From: Rhynchospora pubera
Lineage: Eukaryota > Streptophyta > Magnoliopsida > Poales > Cyperaceae
NCBI GenBank assembly: GCA_028095005.1
Contig: CM051462.1
Span: 83,215,846-83,279,845 of the forward strand
Direction: 5' to 3'
DNA length: 64,000 nucleotides
Part shown: piece by piece, positions 1-10,284 of the stretch
Layout: every line of letters starts with the position of its first letter
Numbering within the stretch: the first letter of the stretch is position 1
The notes under the pieces: generated by a model
Seen by the model: the letters and a program-made list of their open reading frames with translations, nothing else
The model's database searches: none
Told to the model about the DNA's origin: nothing
Made by a program: the position numbers and the translations under genes

Positions 1-455
1 AAGTATCGTGTAACAAGCGCTTATGTACCGAGACTCATTAGGTCTGGTGTATAATTGTCCGGAGTGTGAGTGATCCCAGCTTGCTTATACGTTTGATGAT
101 CTAATTGATTGAATGAGTCATTGGCAATCCTCATAGAAGAAGACTCGTGACATATCTGTCCGGCTATTGGCAGTCCTCATAGAAGGTGACTCGTGATATA
201 TCTGTCCGGTCATTGGCAACCTTCATAGAAAGAAAATCGTGGCATATCTGTTTGGCCGTTGGTAGCCCTCATAGAAGGTGTCTCGCGACATATTTGACTT
301 TGATGACGAGAAAAGAAACCAAACTTGCATATTAGATAATTGTCCAACCAAATGAGTCAACATTTGTTATACTTTGGAATTTGAATTGTTATGGAAGTGA
401 TTACCGAGCTCACATTGCATATTGTATTGATTTAATTAATTTGTCATTGCTATGA
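1..455 (+). mobile_element. Diverged fragment of large-LTR retrotransposon (LTR piece)
   Basis: The stretch matches, with many substitutions, the reverse complement of the LTR at 11,700-12,000 and the + strand of 63,950-64,000. Shared landmarks are AAGCGCTTATGTACCG, CCGGAGTGTGAGTG, CCCAGCTTGCTT, ACTTGCATATTAG and CAACCAAATGAGTC. It is therefore an old LTR copy on the + strand, cut by the window start. Similarity fades after about position 455; the true right border is not visible. Confidence 0.75.
119..302 (+). repeat. 46-bp tandem repeat, about 4 copies, inside the LTR fragment
   Basis: The motif TTGGCAATCCTCATAGAA, then a CTCGTGACATATCTGTCCGG-type half, recurs with starts at 121, 167, 213 and 259, a constant 46-bp period. 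The young LTR copies carry this module only once (around 11,825-11,865 in reverse complement). The array is an expansion specific to this old copy. Confidence 0.85.
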
Positions 456-889
456 CCATTTATAAGAAGATGTGAATGTTTTTAAATCTTGTAAGAAACT
501 TTATCAAATGAGTCACATTGTCATACAATTATTATAACTATTTTGAAATGGGATGCTATTCAAAATTAATTATAATTATTATAACTATTCTTGGATCACA
601 TTGTCAATACAATAAAATGATATTTATTTTTAACACTGCAAAAATCGGAATTAGTCTCTAATTCGCATAGTTCGATTGCAATGAAGAAATTGAAGAATAA
701 AAATAAAATCGAATGAATCAAATAAAATAGTAAAAAAATAGGAATTACTGTGATTTTAAAAATAGAAAAATAATATAAGTTGGAAGAATTAGATCAATTA
801 AAATGTAACAAATATATAATTATGAAAATAATGGATTTTTTTTCAATAATTATTTCAAAAAACTTGATCAATTAGTGATTTTTGTTGTT
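456..889. other. AT-rich stretch without recognisable feature
   Basis: No coding sequence, RNA gene or clear repeat was seen. It may hold the decayed remainder of the LTR copy that begins the window. Confidence 0.6.
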
Positions 890-1490
890 GTTTGAATTAT
901 AATACGTATGAGTATATTTTTAGATATTAGTAAAACAAGTAACTTTGAAAATTATACCTCCTATTAGTTACATAATTTGGTTACCCACCGATATCTCAAT
1001 TTTCAATTGTTTTCTCCATTATCAAATACATAAAGATTGAGTTTAAGAAATACATCTACTTTATTTGCAAACTCTTTCGTATTATACATTCAATTTGCGT
1101 GAACTCACAAAAGATGCTTACTTTTTGTATGAACTCACAAAAATAGTTTTGGTACTTTGACCAAATTATGCCTAGCATATACTTGAAAAACTAATTAATA
1201 AACATGAACCTTTTCTTTTATGGCAAAACAAAGTTTAGTCTACCTTCACACTCAATTCAAAATAGCATTTACTGTGGAAGATTCATAGATGCCTACAAAA
1301 AGTGGAAGCAATGATCTAGATGATTCAGAAATTGATTCTGAGGTTAATCTTAAACGAACAAGTAAACTGGGTAGTGGGAGTTATTAGATTGAAATGGTGC
1401 AAAAAAACTTTGTAGGTCTTGGATTGTTTTAATTCATGTAAGTTTGTCTTTTTTTGTGGATTAACGTTGTAATATAATTAAATTATATTT
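890..1490 (+). repeat. Left arm of a ~600-bp inverted repeat (transposon remnant)
   Basis: This arm matches the reverse complement of 6612-7205 along its length; examples are GATTGAGTTTAAGAAATACA and TTGGTACTTTGACCAAATTA. Near 1291-1387 it contains a short reading frame ending in a stop (rich in Ser, Asp and Lys), so the arm may derive from the end of a transposon gene. The two arms are diverged and separated by 5.1 kb. Whether they are TIRs of one element or two independent copies in opposite orientation is not decided by the sequence. Confidence 0.75.
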
Positions 1491-2845
1491 GAAATAATTA
1501 ATTTGAATAATAAATATTTTTTGCATTATTGTTTATTTATTGAGAAATCATGGTATGACTGAAATAGGAAAAATATAAGGGAAGAAACGACAAAATATAT
1601 TAGCGCTAAATTAATTGTTATTCCCGAGGAGGTATATTTTGGACTTTTTTCCTAAAAAGGTTGAAATTATCTTTAAATTTTTCATTAGGACTTAGCACCT
1701 TCTAATATTACCTACAGGGGCCTAAGATAAGATTGTGCGCCGAAATAGGGGAAAAAAGCGTCATTTTCATTTACGTTGTGCGGTCAATCTAGTTCGCACT
1801 CAAAAAAATAACTTTGTCAGAGAAATACTTGTACTTGTAATAGCAAGATGTTGTTGAAAGTATTATTGTTCGAAACAAAAAGACGTTGCAACTTTAAAAG
1901 TTATATGTGAATAAAATAATATAGGCCTTCATATCACCGTAATTAATAAAATAATATTAGCATTTAAGGGAACGTTACCATGTTAAAAAGAAAAAAGCTG
2001 CCACAGTGGGAAAAGTGTCAATATTTTACTCTCCTACAATAATAGCCTAAAAATTGGCATGTTATTTACAGATATGTTGTGGTATATTTTCTAAGAGTAT
2101 TAGAGTATTTATTTTATTTCTTCTAAAATTTTTTATTTTAATCATTTCAGCATATTCAATTTAAATTAATGAAGAAAATTTTCAATAATTAAACAATCAT
2201 TTTTTACTCAAAATTCAAAAGTTGATAAAAAAATTCTTATTCAAAAAATAAATTTCAGTAAATTTGCACTCTTAATGATGACATAATAAGTTTACATGCA
2301 AATTAATCACATGCTTGTTCTGAAAATTTTCTTTATTTTTTGGAAACATCATTGTTCTGAAAATTTTCACTCAACAAATACTATATCTTCACTTGAAGAA
2401 CACTTCATAGATCAGAAATTTGAAATAAAAATAAAACCGTTTATCAAAATATTTTGCCTTAATATGTATTCAATTATTCATGGATAGAAAATGACATTTT
2501 TTTTATTAGTTAATAGAGGATGGAATATAGCTAAGAGTTATGATCTGATTTTTCTCAATGAAAATTACATGAGAAAACAACAATTTTAATACTCATTAGC
2601 AATTTCAATTCTGGTTCAACGCTTTGTGATTTGGAATATTAATTTGTGGGTGAAGGCCTGCTAGGCTGCTAGGTTTCTCAAGGGTCCAGAGTCGCAGAAT
2701 TTAAGTAGCATGAACTTAATTTTTCTTTTTCCGGAATAAGATGAAATTCAATCGATAATGGATGTACGGTGTATACGAAGAAACTTTTGGACCAAGTGAC
2801 CAAAGCAATTAAGCAATGGATGGGGATATTTTAGTCAATTAGGGT
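1491..2845. other. AT-rich stretch, no gene seen
   Basis: Only short chance reading frames occur here. I see no RNA gene, no long repeat and no recognisable protein similarity. Confidence 0.6.
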
Positions 2846-2848
2846 GCG

Positions 2849-2990
2849 TTTGGATCGTCGAAAGAAAGAAGTGGAAGAAAAAAAAAGAAGAAAGAAGAAG
2901 AAAAAAAAATTATAAACAATCCAAACTCTTCACAAAGTTACACACTTCCCAATACTTCTTCTCACTTTTTCCCCTCTAGTTAATTAAAAA
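2849..2990. mobile_element. MITE relic of the GTTTGGAT family
   Basis: It begins with GTGCGTTTGGATCG, followed by a purine-rich AAGAAG tract, then AAACAATCCAAACTCTTCAC and AATACTTCTTCTCAC. The same order of motifs occurs in the well-bounded copy at 56,970-57,124. The right inverted terminus is missing or decayed. Confidence 0.6.
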
Positions 2991-3039
2991 ACAACGTGTT
3001 TAGCTAATTGAAGGCGTGTAAAAAGCGATGCCCCTCTAG

Positions 3040-3460
3040 TTAGGCGTTAAGACTTGGTGATCAGGAATTATAAGTGTCATCGGCAAATATACCATCCCAA
3101 CCATCGCTAAATACAACGTGAACATATACAACAAATAGAGCGAACATATAGACGATCTAAGTGAACACTTACAGACAAATAAGTATTGTCATCACTTGTT
3201 CTGAAGTTTACGTACATATTCAACTTATTTTCATTAAACTTATTTGTTTGCATGTGTTCACTTAGATCGTCTATATGTTCACTTTATTTGTTGTATATGT
3301 TCAGTTTATATTTAGCGATGGCAGGGATGACAAAACTACAGATGGCGGTAATCAATTTCCGTTATCGAATATGTGATCCGTGTGGTTCGACTCTGAAGTA
3401 TTTAAGCAATACTTCAATAGTCAAATGTTTGCGAACTGAATTTAGATATATTAGGATATA
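3040..3460. mobile_element. Foldback (long inverted repeat) element, copy 1
   Basis: The two halves are inverted: GAACATATAGACGATCTAAG (around 3150) faces CTTAGATCGTCTATATGTTC (around 3262), and outer pieces around CCATCGCTAAATA at 3112 and TATTTAGCGATGG at 3308 also pair. A second copy in the opposite orientation lies at 47,640-47,950. No target duplication could be fixed. Short frames inside are products of the inverted repeat and not genes. Confidence 0.7.
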
Positions 3461-3559
3461 AAAATTGTTTAGTGTCATCGTACTAATAATTACCATCTGC
3501 GTTATCGTGCTGCACGACGCTTCAGCGAAGGTTCATCACACAGCATACTTTCGTCGTAT

Positions 3560-3790
3560 CTAAATGTTCAGTTTATTAAGTACAGATATTCTGTAATTTA
3601 AGTATAAATATTTAATTAGTTGCAACAAAAAATATAAATATTATAAGCAAAAATGTTTATTTTATTAAGTATAAGCGTTTAGTTTAGTAAGTACAAATAT
3701 TCACTTAGGTAAGTACAAATGTTCTGTTAATTGAGTATAAATGTTCAGTTAGTTGCAACAGAAAATATAAATGTTATAAGAAAAAATCAA
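3560..3790. repeat. Degenerate tandem repeat next to the foldback
   Basis: Variants of AAGTATAAATGTTCAGTTAG and GCAACAAAAAATATAAAT recur several times with irregular spacing. They continue the GTTCA-rich character of the neighbouring foldback element. Confidence 0.5.
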
Positions 3791-4593
3791 GGTTTTAAAA
3801 TGAGATTTGTGCGGTTTAGCGGTTGGGCGGTGATTTAGCATTTATTGGTGAAAAAACGGCGATATAGTGGATAAAACGGTTGTGTGGTGTGAACAAAAAT
3901 CTAGATAAAACGGAAAAAACGGAGTTTTTGAAAAACTTGGAAAAAATGCTGTTATTAAATCAAGCGAAGGGGTCACGAATCAGACAAAAAACACATGAAA
4001 AAATTAAAATGAGTCATGAACCGATCCAGTTCAAATTAATTTTTCTCCAACTCTATCCCTGCCTCCTAGCGCAGATGGTGTTAATATTAATGCGCAAACG
4101 GTTTGAAAAAAATAATTTTTTCCAACGTGATAGGCTATTGTTCTTTGGATAGGACGGGATTTCTTATCCAGTTTCGGACCATTAGATGGCGTTAATATTA
4201 GTGCGCAGAGGGAATGAGTTAATTTCCTCCGTTATCTTCCGATCTCGTTCGTTACTTCCTCTCCGTAAAGTCTTCATCTCTCCCAGTCGATCGCGATCCC
4301 TCTGTCGCTTCATCTCACCCTCTGTCTCTCGCCACACTAAATATAAGTTGTTGGTCGCGAGTCCTCCGCCTCATCTCCTCTAATAAGCTGTTGTTCGTTC
4401 AATTTACTGCACGTGTTCAATATTTGGGAATTTGAATTTTTGCTATTTAGTTAATTTTGTTATAATCGGTTCCTTATACTAACAACATATGAAAATATTG
4501 ATTTATTTTGGGTTCGCTATCTGGTCTTAACAACTAGAAAAATTGCGCAATCATTATACGATTTCTTTCTTCTTTCTTTTGGCAGTCTTCTTG

Positions 4594-4735
4594 TATCCGT
4601 TTGGATAGGTGTGGAAAGAAGGGAAGAAGGGAAGAAGTGGGAAGAAGTATGGGGAAGTGTGTAATTTTATGAAGAGTTTGGATTGTTTATAATTTTTTTT
4701 TTTCATTCTTCCTTCTTCCTATATCCAAACACACA
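4594..4735. mobile_element. MITE relic of the GTTTGGAT family inside the long-TIR element
   Basis: It runs from ATCCGTTTGGATAGGTGTGG through AAGAAGGGAAGAAG and a GAGTTTGGATTGTTTATAAT core to ATATCCAAACACAC. This is the same layout as 56,970-57,124, in the opposite orientation. Confidence 0.65.
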
Positions 4736-5769
4736 AGTTGTTATTATCAATTTCAATAACTTCCAGTATGAAGGGATAATTTTCAGATTCAGCTGAATAA
4801 CATAAAATAAATAAAAATACTCTTTAATTATCACTCAAATGTCTAGTATATTCTCATAATTACCATTATGATTTTGAATAAAGGTACATTTTGCATGTCT
4901 AGAAAGGGATAGGCGAGGTTGATGCATGTCTGATACATGCTCTGGGCAGAGGTAGCCATGAATCAAAATGTGCACGATCCCTTGTCAGCTCCATGATTCT
5001 AAGAAAATAAAATAGTAATTCAATCAAAAGTAGAGCAATACTCTATGCAATCAAGCTTATACATAAAAAATGAAACTATAATTTCATTACAGATTACAAT
5101 ACATAAAAGAAAAGAATATAAAAAACATTCATTTACTATATGCATACAGAACCAGTAAATGCAACTAAAACTTTCTTTTTCACCTGTACCCTCTTATTTC
5201 ACCCAATACACTAGAATTTTAAGCAGCTACATATCTCTCCCATCCAATTAGCTCTAATTGTCCATAGTATGCAAACCTCTTATAACATACCTTACTGGTA
5301 CCAAACTACCAATTATCGGCTAATCCAAAAAATTTATGCGGCCTCTTTCTTACTTTTTCAGTTTCACAATTTATGTTGTTCCTTCATTTCATAATTTAAG
5401 TATAACTCATTTAGCTAATTGGATTTGGTACAGCATTCGCCAAGGTGCTTTGATAGCACGATATGGTGTTCATATCGAACAGCATATTCAAGCCATAGCC
5501 TTTCTTGCTGAATGAAGAATACATTTCCTAATGCAATATCAATCCTTAAACCCACAAACTGTCCAATTTAATTATTGATTGAAAATTAAGAGTTCGACCA
5601 GCAATTCTGACAGGCTAGACCCCTGGTATCTGCCTCTTTCCTCTCACCTTCTCTATCTTCTCCAGATGAGGAGGCTTAGGCGTAGAACAAAGAACTGAAC
5701 TGGGGACCCTACAGCGCTGGATAAAGCGCATCTCTTCTCCAGCGGGGACCTCGTCAGCTCTGAGTTAGA

Positions 5770-5961
5770 GTGCGTGTCATGACCGGGACAGATCCAGAGG
5801 AGAGTAGCGCTTCAAGAGTTCGAATTGCTGAAGGGATGGAGAGAAATCGAATCATTGCTGAGGTGGATCAAGAGAGATTGAACCAGAAAAGGAGAGAGCA
5901 TGGGAAGTCGAGAGAAAAAAGTGAGAAAAAGAGGCGATTCTGTGGATTTCTATGTTTCTAA
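5770..5961 (+). CDS. Short basic reading frame, possibly captured fragment
   Basis: A 63-codon frame, Arg-, Lys- and Glu-rich, lies just inside the right TIR of the long-TIR element. The local GC is higher than in the surroundings (5600-5960). I recognise no family. It could be a captured exon or 5' leader, or simply a chance frame in purine-rich DNA. Confidence 0.2.
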   Translation: MRVMTGTDPEESSASRVRIAEGMERNRIIAEVDQERLNQKRREHGKSREKSEKKRRFCGFLCF

Positions 5962-6137
5962 CGAGGGTTAAAAGAGGGAGACGGAGACAAGACTAGTAAC
6001 GGAGGTGAGGAACGGAAATTTTTCACGCACAATCTCAACCACGTATCTAACTTCCAGCACGAATCTTAACACCATCCAACGGTTCGAAACTGGATAGAAA
6101 AACTCCCTCAGTCCTATCCAAAGGACAATAGCCTATC

Positions 6138-6165
6138 TCTCTCTCTCTCTATATATATATATAAT
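6138..6165. repeat. (TC)n(TA)n microsatellite
   Basis: A run of CT dinucleotides passes directly into TA dinucleotides at the right border of the long-TIR element. Confidence 0.8.
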
Positions 6166-6611
6166 TTTGCTATGGTGGCTTGCATTATATACACACACAT
6201 AATGTAAGTGGATTTTTGGAAAAATTGAACGAAAATAATGAGATTTCATGTAAACTTTTTATTTTATTGATTTCTCAATTATAAAACTCTTGAAAACAAT
6301 AAATCTATGAGAATTTACGCTATGCTTTATTATTATATTTTCATTCTAATTTATCCGCAAAAGTGTAAGCACATGTTATCGCGCGAATTGGTTTGGTTAT
6401 TAAAAATAAAATAAATAGTAGAACAAGGTGATAAGTTTCTAATTGTGTATTTCACCTTCTGTTATTTTGAGGAAGAGAGCTCCCCACTATACTCTATATA
6501 GTATTTATCAATTATCAATTATTTACATCGACAAAGACAAAAATGTGGTACAGCGATATTGTTCAAGGAGAAACATAGAATGGAATAATCTATTCGGCTA
6601 ATCAATATTCT

Positions 6612-7205
6612 TTTCATATAATTTAATTATATTACAACGTTAATCCAAAAAATAGACAAACTTATATGAATTAAAACAATCCGAAACCTACAAAGCTTTT
6701 TCACACCATTTCAATCTATCTCCCACTACCGAATTTACTTGTTCATTCAAGATTAACCTCAGAATCAACTTCTAGATCATCTATAGATCATTGCTTCCAC
6801 TTTTTGTAGGCATCCATGAATCTTCCACAGAAAATTATATTTTGAATTGATTTGTGAAGATGGACTGAACTTTGTTCTCTCAGAAAATAAAAGGTTGATG
6901 TTTATTAATTTCTTCAAGTATATGCTCGAGGTATAATTTGGTCAAAGTACCAAAGTTATTTTTGTGAGTGCATGCAAAAATTAAGTATTTTTTGTGGGTT
7001 CATGCAAATTGAATGTACAATACAAAAGAGTTTGCGAATAAATTAGATGTATTTCTTAAACTCAATCTTTTTTAATTTGGTAGTAGAGAAAACAATAAAA
7101 TACTGAGACAGTGGTGGATAACCAAATTTGAAATTAAAATAGAAGGTACAATTTCCAAATTATTTGTTTTACTAATCTCTAAAATATACGATTCCATAAT
7201 TATCC
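6612..7205 (-). repeat. Right arm of the ~600-bp inverted repeat
   Basis: It is the reverse complement of 890-1490; for example GCTTCCACTTTTTGTAGGCA here corresponds to TGCCTACAAAAAGTGGAAGC in the left arm. Substitutions and small indels are scattered throughout, so the pair is old. Confidence 0.75.
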
Positions 7206-7945
7206 CAATTCAAATATTTTTTTGTAAAAAAAACAAATTTGTTTGTGATAATGCATTAAGCCACAATTTTTTTCTTTTTAATGAAATTCGGTAAGCTATT
7301 TTGCACAGTAATTGTTTATAAAATAGTTTAGTTTAACCGTCAACGAATTGTCTTCTTTTTATTATTTTTTCTTTTGCGTGTTATTTCATTTGTTAAAATA
7401 ATGAGCTATTAGTATTTCAGTCAAATTCATTTCTTGCTATCAAGCTGCTAAAGGTTTGCATGTATCTATATTCTAAATGACTAAATGTAATAAAACCATC
7501 CATGTAATTTCATCAAGGTATTTCTAAAAGAAATAACAAATTACTTTTAAACTTTTAGTTTTGCAAATTATATGCAAAAAAGGACGTTTTACGCTTGTTA
7601 TTGCGTTTAAAAACTGATATTGTTATATTAAAACTATTTATGACCGTTGATAATGTTTGTAATTAATTTAAATGTAACCAAAGTAATAGTGTGCCGTACT
7701 TATTTTTTTTAGATCCGCCACACAATAGATGGACATCAAGTTATATTTTGTTTCGGTTGATGGTTATATAGAAATCGAATAAGTATTTAGAACCAAATTT
7801 TGATTGTTTAAAGCTGGATTTGATAAACAATAAAGACCATCACAAAACAAAAGGAAGTTAAAAAAAAGAGAACATACCAGTTGAGCACACCACTAACTAG
7901 AAAAACCGCATACATGACATAATCCAAATAGTGGAACCAACCTCT
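7206..7945. other. AT-rich stretch, no gene seen
   Basis: No feature is recognisable before the 3' end of the broken membrane-protein gene. Confidence 0.55.
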
Positions 7946-8203
7946 CTAACATGGCACAGAGCACATAGTAAACCTGTTGTTAGTGGCGAGAGCATCGGTA
8001 GCCGGAAGCGAAATTGTTGGTGCAAAAGCCGCATCCTTGACATTAGACTCCATATACAAAGTCATTGAAGATGTGCCGTCATCCTCAAACTCCACATGTG
8101 AAAGCGAAAGAGATGAAGGTTGGCCACCATCAGAGTCCAGCTCGGTTTGGTACGGTGCTGGACATCTTGGAGAAGAGCTGGTTGCTGCTGCTGATCCCCT
8201 TGG
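7946..8203 (-). pseudogene. 3' part of broken membrane-protein gene (C-terminal tail)
   Basis: On the minus strand the sequence continues the acidic, Gln-rich tail from 10,285-10,408. The Gly-Asp followed by a Gln run and Pro just downstream of the retrotransposon repeats the pattern at 10,440-10,480. A second frame from here reads through a Ser- and Asp-rich segment to a stop at 7946-7948, so the reading frame has probably shifted. The break at 8203 is the insertion point of the element at 8204-10284, flanked by the CTTGG duplication (8199-8203 and 10285-10289). Confidence 0.55.
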
Positions 8204-9174
8204 TGTGACACCCCGCCGTTTTGACTATGTTTTGATCGAAGTTTGACTAAAATTTAATTAGTATGACCCATGTTGACTTTTGACCGGTTAAAGGCTTTTG
8301 AAATATGTTGACCGAATGAAAGAAAATATGAATGATTTCTTTTGACCATCACAAACCGCCATTGACTATAGTTGTTTGAATATGTTACACCTGTCCTTTA
8401 CCTTTAGCTATCGTGGCACCCATTCCTTATTCCTCTTCTAATTGGTACTCACGTGTAAACTTTCATTTCAACCAAAGAAACAGAATAAAAAAGAGATGGC
8501 TTAATTTTCATTCAATTAAAGTCCAATTGATTTATTTGAAGTGTCGGCCGATTGAAAAATGGAGTTAGTCGAATTGAATATTTTGATGAGTCGATCGATT
8601 GGAGTTTTGATGAGTCGGCCAATTGGAATTCTGAGTCTACGTCGCAGTAAGGATAGTCGATTAGATTTGTCTATTGATTTCTGGATCGTTTTATCAGGTA
8701 ACCGGACTTCTCTGTATTTAATTTCGTATTGTTTGATTGATTCGATTTATCGTTTGGTTTTGATTGAATATGTTTATTGTCTTGTGATTGGTATATTTTA
8801 CGGGATATCGGAGTTTGGAATTGGATATGGAATTGAATCTGAATTTTGAGTCCTGATCCTCCTGAGTTCGGAAAAGGGCTGGTCCTGATCCTCCTGAGAT
8901 CGGGGAGGGACCACTCTGACTGACTGATTGACTGTCTGGACCCGATTATCTCCGTAAAATATATTATTTTTTATGTGAATTAATCCGGTCTGATTGAAAC
9001 TTTGTGATATTAATTAAATGTAGAGAAGCTGCGTCGTTAAATAACCGGTTACTGAGGTTTGTACCTGACTCTGTTTTGTTTTTCTGTTGCGACGTAGGTT
9101 GGCGGGCCGTCGGATGGATGTAGAAGATACCGTTTCGGCTCGCGTCCCGCAACCCGTCGGTGCGGGACGTGACA
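8204..9174 (+). repeat. 5' LTR of minimal element
   Basis: It runs from TGTGACACCCCGCCG to GCGGGACGTGACA. Its first ~180 bp contain seven TTGACT/TTGACC W-box cores. A 96-codon frame at 8559-8849 recurs in the other LTR only because the LTRs are copies; it is not a convincing gene. Confidence 0.95.
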
Positions 9175-9176
9175 GA

Positions 9177-9188
9177 TGGTATCAGAGC
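9177..9188 (+). promoter_or_regulatory. Primer-binding site (initiator-Met tRNA type)
   Basis: TGGTATCAGAGC lies two bases after the 5' LTR, the standard plant retrotransposon site complementary to the 3' end of initiator-Met tRNA. Confidence 0.95.
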
Positions 9189-9300
9189 ATTCGTTCTTCG
9201 GACTGTGTTTGGGTCCTGACATTTCGTTTGAAATTTGATTTCTGTCCAATTGAACTTGATTTGTTATCGTTCGTTTGAATTTCGCGGACGAAATTCTTTT

Positions 9301-9314
9301 GAAGGAGGGGAGAA
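9301..9314 (+). promoter_or_regulatory. Polypurine tract
   Basis: GAAGGAGGGGAGAA directly abuts the 3' LTR, as needed to prime plus-strand DNA synthesis. Confidence 0.93.
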
Positions 9315-10284
9315 TGTGACATCCCGCCGTTTTGACTATGTTTTGATCGAAGTTTGACTAAAATTTAATTAGTATGATCCATGTTGACTTTTGACCGGTA
9401 AAAGGCTTTTGAAATATGTTGACCGAATGAAAGAAAATATGAATGATTTCTTTTGACCGTCACAAACCGCCATTGACTATAGTTGTTTGAATATGTTACA
9501 CCTGTCCTTTACCTTTAGCTATCGTGGCACCCATTCCTTATTCCTCTTCTAATTGGTACTCACGTGTAAACTTTCATTTCAACCAACGAAACAGAATAAA
9601 AAGGAGATGGCTTAATTTTCATTCAATTAAAGTCCAATTGATTTATTTGAAGTGTCGGCCGATTGAAGAATGGAGTTAGTCGAATTGAATATTTTGATGA
9701 GTCGATCGATTGGAGTTTTGATGAGTCGGCCAATTAGAATTCTGAGTCTACGTCGCAGTCAGGATAGTCGATTAGATTTGTCTATTGATTTCTGGATCGT
9801 TTTATCAGGTAACCGGACTTCTCTGTATTTAATTTTATATTGTTTGATTGATTCGATTTATCATTTGGTTTTGATTGAATATGTTTATTGTCTTGTGATT
9901 GGTATATTTTACGGGATATCGGAGTTTGGAATTGGATATGGAATTGAATTTGAATTTTGAGCCCTGATCCTCCTGAGTTCGGGGAAGGGCTGGTCCTGAT
10001 CCTCCTGAGATCGGGGAGGGACCACTCTGACTGACTGACTGATTGTCTGGACCCGATTATCTCCGTAAATATATTATTTTTTATGTGGATTAATCCGGTC
10101 TGATTGAAACTTTGTGATATTAATTAAATGTAGAGAAGCTGCGTCGTTAAATAACCGGTTACTGAGGTTTGTACCTGACTCTGTTTTGTTTTTCTGTTGC
10201 GACGTAGGTTGGCGGGCCGTCGGATGGATGTAGAAGATACCGTTTCGGCTCGCGCCCCGCGACCCGTCGGTGCGGGACGTGACA
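9315..10284 (+). repeat. 3' LTR of minimal element
   Basis: It starts TGTGACATCCCGCCG, with one C-to-T change against the 5' LTR, and ends GACGTGACA at the CTTGG duplication. Single-base differences from the 5' LTR are spread along the whole length. Confidence 0.95.

Larger units (their letters stand above)
4129..6137. mobile_element. Long-TIR (MULE-like) non-autonomous element
   Basis: The ends are inverted copies. GATAGGCTATTGTTCTTTGG at 4129 pairs with CCAAAGGACAATAGCCTATC ending at 6137, and similarity extends inward over more than 100 bp, through TATCCAGTTTCGGACC and its partner near 6090 to CCTCCGTTA. Long TIRs with a non-transposase interior suggest a MULE derivative, possibly one that captured host DNA. 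I could not find a convincing 9-bp target duplication; the right flank is a CT microsatellite. The interior holds a MITE relic (4594-4735) and a short basic reading frame at 5770-5961 of unknown origin. Confidence 0.6.
8204..10284 (+). mobile_element. Minimal LTR retrotransposon with a 140-bp body
   Basis: Two LTRs of 971 and 970 bp (8204-9174, 9315-10284), both starting TGTGAC and ending GTGACA, enclose only 140 bp. That body consists essentially of a primer-binding site matching initiator-Met tRNA, a short spacer and a polypurine tract. The 5-bp target duplication CTTGG is perfect on both sides. I count roughly 20 differences between the LTRs, about 2 percent, so it is clearly older than the element at 11,021. 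The body cannot code for gag or pol, so any movement needed proteins in trans. It resembles TRIM or SMART elements in economy, but its LTRs are several times longer. An internally deleted Ty3-type element is the alternative. Confidence 0.95.

Noticed and set aside
119..302. CRISPR-like array
   Set aside because: The repeats are contiguous tandem copies without unique spacers, and the DNA is plant nuclear.
5590..5770. tRNA gene or SINE near AGCGCTGGATAAAGCGC
   Set aside because: No complete A and B box pair and no cloverleaf could be drawn with confidence.
6160..6200. End of a MULE MITE at ATTTTGCTATGGTGGC
   Set aside because: It resembles the terminus of 49,150-49,549 over about 12 bases only; no partner end or interior match follows.
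8559..9960. Duplicate ~96-codon frames at 8,559-8,849 and 9,670-9,960
   Set aside because: They repeat only because they lie in the two LTRs of one element; there is no domain and no promoter or splice context.
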